Shown here in pieces: positions 62,551 through 64,000 of a stretch of DNA of 64,000 bases. The notes below the pieces were generated by a model. It saw nothing but the letters and a program-made list of their open reading frames with translations, was not told the origin of the DNA and made no database searches. The translations under genes and the position numbers were made by a program. The first letter of the stretch is position 1, and every line of letters begins with the position of its first letter. The stretch comes from Planktothrix sp. PCC 11201 (GTDB taxonomy: Bacteria; Cyanobacteriota; Cyanobacteriia; Cyanobacteriales; Microcoleaceae), in NCBI RefSeq assembly GCF_900009135.1, contig NZ_LT797709.1, positions 91,360-155,359 on the forward strand. The letters are read 5' to 3'.

Positions 62551-62861
62551 AAAAGTTTTTCATTAAATCATAATGTGATTGACTTCTAGTCATTGTATCA
62601 GATGACTACAAAATTATCATGATTTTTTAGGGGAGTTAAGGTGTGATCGCTCTTTTGGGTGTAGGGTAGTTGATGGTGCGTGTTGATGTGCGATGCCGAC
62701 AAGCGGTGGCTACGCTATCACCCTCAGTCGAACTCACGTTAATTTTATCCTATAAATCAGGGTCAGAAACCCGGTTTCTTGGAATTGTGCGTAAGTCTAA
62801 AAAAAATAAGGTGAGTTACAAATTTCGTAAACCCACCTGAAAATCAATATTGAATCAAAGA
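62551..62861. other. 311-bp intergenic region between the ATPase and ATP synthase genes
   Basis: It holds a partial repeat (GTGTAGGGTAGTTGATGGTG near 62660), an AGAAACCCGGTTTCT palindrome (62769-62783) and an A/T-rich stretch before the ATPase ATG. No gene is apparent. Confidence 0.6.
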
Positions 62862-63812
62862 TTAACCCTTCAAAGCTTCTGCACCACCCACCACTTCCAG
62901 AAGTTCCTGGGTAATGGAAGCCTGACGAGCTTTGTTGTAGGATAAAGTCAGAGATTTAATTAAATCTCCAGCATTTTCACTGGCATTACTCATCGCCGTC
63001 ATCCGGGCGGCTAACTCACTGGCAATAGATTCTTGCCAAGCGCGTAACAATTGGTTAGTTAAAAACAAAGGTAATAACGCATCCAAAATCTGAGCCGGAT
63101 CTTGTTCAAAAATCATATCTCTGGGTAAATCCGTCAGAGTATTTTTGACTTTCTCCCGTGTGACTTCAAATTGACCATTTTTAGTCGTCAAACGGAAAAT
63201 CTCATCATCTTGAGGTTCCAACCCTTGAGGATCAAGGGGTAACAGGGTTTGAATCACCGGACGAGAAGCAATTAACGAAACAAATTTCGTATAAATTAAC
63301 TCAATTCTATCCAATTCCCCGGATAAAAATAAATCCAGAAGATTGTCCGCAGAATCCCGAACTCTATCTAAGGCTGGATTTTTTTCAGGATTTTCTACCG
63401 TTGCGCGGATAGGAGTATCCCGTCTTTGGAAATATTGAATCGCTTTGCGTCCTACCAACAAATAGGTGCATTCAACACCCTCGGCTTCTAACTCTTTAGC
63501 GCGAGTTTCAGCCCGTTTAATCACGCTACTATTATAAGTACCGCACAAGCCCCGATTACCAGCAATCACCAATAATCCGACCTTTTTGACTTCCCGTTGT
63601 TTGAGTAGCGGTAAATCTGCTTCTTCAAATTTCAAACGGGATTGTAACCCATAAAGAATTCCGGCTAATCGATCGGCAAAAGGGCGGGAGGCCAAGACTT
63701 GTTCCTGGGCACGACGCACTTTGGCTGAAGCAACTAGACGCATTGCTTCTGTGATTTTTTTGGTATTTTTAACCGAATCAATGCGATCACGGATCGCTTT
63801 TAAATTTGACAT
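62862..63812 (-). CDS. atpG: ATP synthase F1 gamma subunit
   Basis: A 316-residue gamma subunit (called atpC in cyanobacteria) from ATG 63812; 15 further in-frame residues precede it. [20 protein letters not shown] and [17 protein letters not shown] form the N-terminal rotor helix. The extra segment of about 35 residues typical of photosynthetic gamma is seen (near [18 protein letters not shown] and [16 protein letters not shown]). It turns inside the alpha3beta3 ring. In cyanobacteria it normally follows atpA, which would lie just beyond the right edge. Confidence 0.97.
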   Translation of the reverse strand: MSNLKAIRDRIDSVKNTKKITEAMRLVASAKVRRAQEQVLASRPFADRLAGILYGLQSRLKFEEADLPLLKQREVKKVGLLVIAGNRGLCGTYNSSVIKRAETRAKELEAEGVECTYLLVGRKAIQYFQRRDTPIRATVENPEKNPALDRVRDSADNLLDLFLSGELDRIELIYTKFVSLIASRPVIQTLLPLDPQGLEPQDDEIFRLTTKNGQFEVTREKVKNTLTDLPRDMIFEQDPAQILDALLPLFLTNQLLRAWQESIASELAARMTAMSNASENAGDLIKSLTLSYNKARQASITQELLEVVGGAEALKG

Positions 63813-63909
63813 AGTTTTGTCTATAGCAGGGAACGGGTAACAGAGAACAGGTTTCACCAGTCAAGGTTGGCTGCATCAGTCTTTATCAAACACTTTTGGG
63901 CGCGACTGC

Positions 63910-64000
63910 TATAGCAATCCGTGTAGGATTTGTGATAAAAACCTGTAGGGGTTTGGTCTCCAAACCCTCTTTGCGCCTGGGTTTGGAGACCAAACCCCTA
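63910..64000. mobile_element. MITE-like element with TATAGCAATCC end (cut by window edge)
   Basis: It begins TATAGCAATCCGTGTAGG and continues with GTAGGGGTTTGGTCTCCAAA and its inverted arm. It is the same family as 24163-24288. A GGGAACGGGTAACAGAGAAC heptamer-like stretch lies before it (63832-63852). The gap 63813-63909 holds no gene. Confidence 0.6.

Noticed and set aside
1..64000. tRNA, rRNA, CRISPR arrays, transposase genes and prophage genes
   Set aside because: I searched by eye for T-arm GGTTCGA-type cores, spaced identical repeats and DDE or tyrosine recombinase motifs and saw none; a tRNAscan or CRISPR search could still find weak cases.

Overview
The window is chromosomal DNA from a cyanobacterium, most likely a filamentous Oscillatoriales (Planktothrix/Microcoleus-like; the genus is inferred). 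Evidence: many HIP1 octamers (GCGATCGC), a ferredoxin-dependent glutamate synthase, a plant-type chorismate lyase, a fused PyrF-PyrE, a CbiG-CobJ fusion, several Uma2 endonuclease genes, large multi-domain histidine kinases, and families of short palindromic repeats between genes. No rRNA, tRNA, transposase or CRISPR array was recognised.

Layout. 1-5.6 kb: a response-regulator fragment at the edge, a GNAT acetyltransferase, larB (nickel-pincer cofactor), a peptide/nickel-type ABC binding lipoprotein, a PIN toxin-antitoxin pair between 20-bp inverted repeats, and the sulfate-binding protein SbpA. 5.8-14.5 kb: a membrane HK-REC-HK hybrid kinase, ispF, a small membrane protein with a structured upstream region, a Gfo/Idh oxidoreductase, a DUF433/DUF5615 toxin-antitoxin pair, and gshB plus grxC (glutathione). 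14.6-24.7 kb, accessory: an RTX-tailed trypsin-like protease, a tetraspan protein with an acidic Ser/Asp tail, a patatin lipase, a secreted duplicated-domain protein, an NB-ARC STAND ATPase broken at a C11 tract, a cupin-like protein, recR without a normal start codon, EF-hand and PepSY-like proteins, and a hicB with a truncated hicA. 25-37 kb, housekeeping: gltS, mreB-mreC-mreD-argB, a Ca2+/H+ antiporter and pyrF-pyrE. 37-47 kb: a CheY-like regulator, a LOV-domain histidine kinase, a HEAT protein with a 45-bp coding repeat, and a glycine-rich membrane/WD40/J-domain fusion divergent from hypE. 47-57 kb: purK, then a cobalamin riboswitch followed by cobG-cobH-cobI-cbiG/cobJ, and a CBS-EAL protein. 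57-64 kb: chorismate lyase, rnhA, a VapBC pair, three Uma2 genes, an overlapping ATPase/TOPRIM gene pair that resembles an anti-phage module, and the ATP synthase gamma subunit.

How it fits together. The tight groups are the B12 operon (riboswitch plus ATGA-coupled genes), the mre operon, gshB/grxC, and the toxin-antitoxin pairs with their 1-4 nt overlaps. The best candidates for new biology are the ATPase/TOPRIM pair at 60.6-62.6 kb, the glycine-rich/WD40/DnaJ fusion at 44.4-46.3 kb, the possibly phase-variable STAND gene at 19.8-21.6 kb, the LOV kinase, and two strongly structured intergenic segments (10.42-10.68 kb and 34.26-34.35 kb). Decayed toxin-antitoxin genes and dispersed palindromic repeats show continuing repeat-driven erosion of gene ends.
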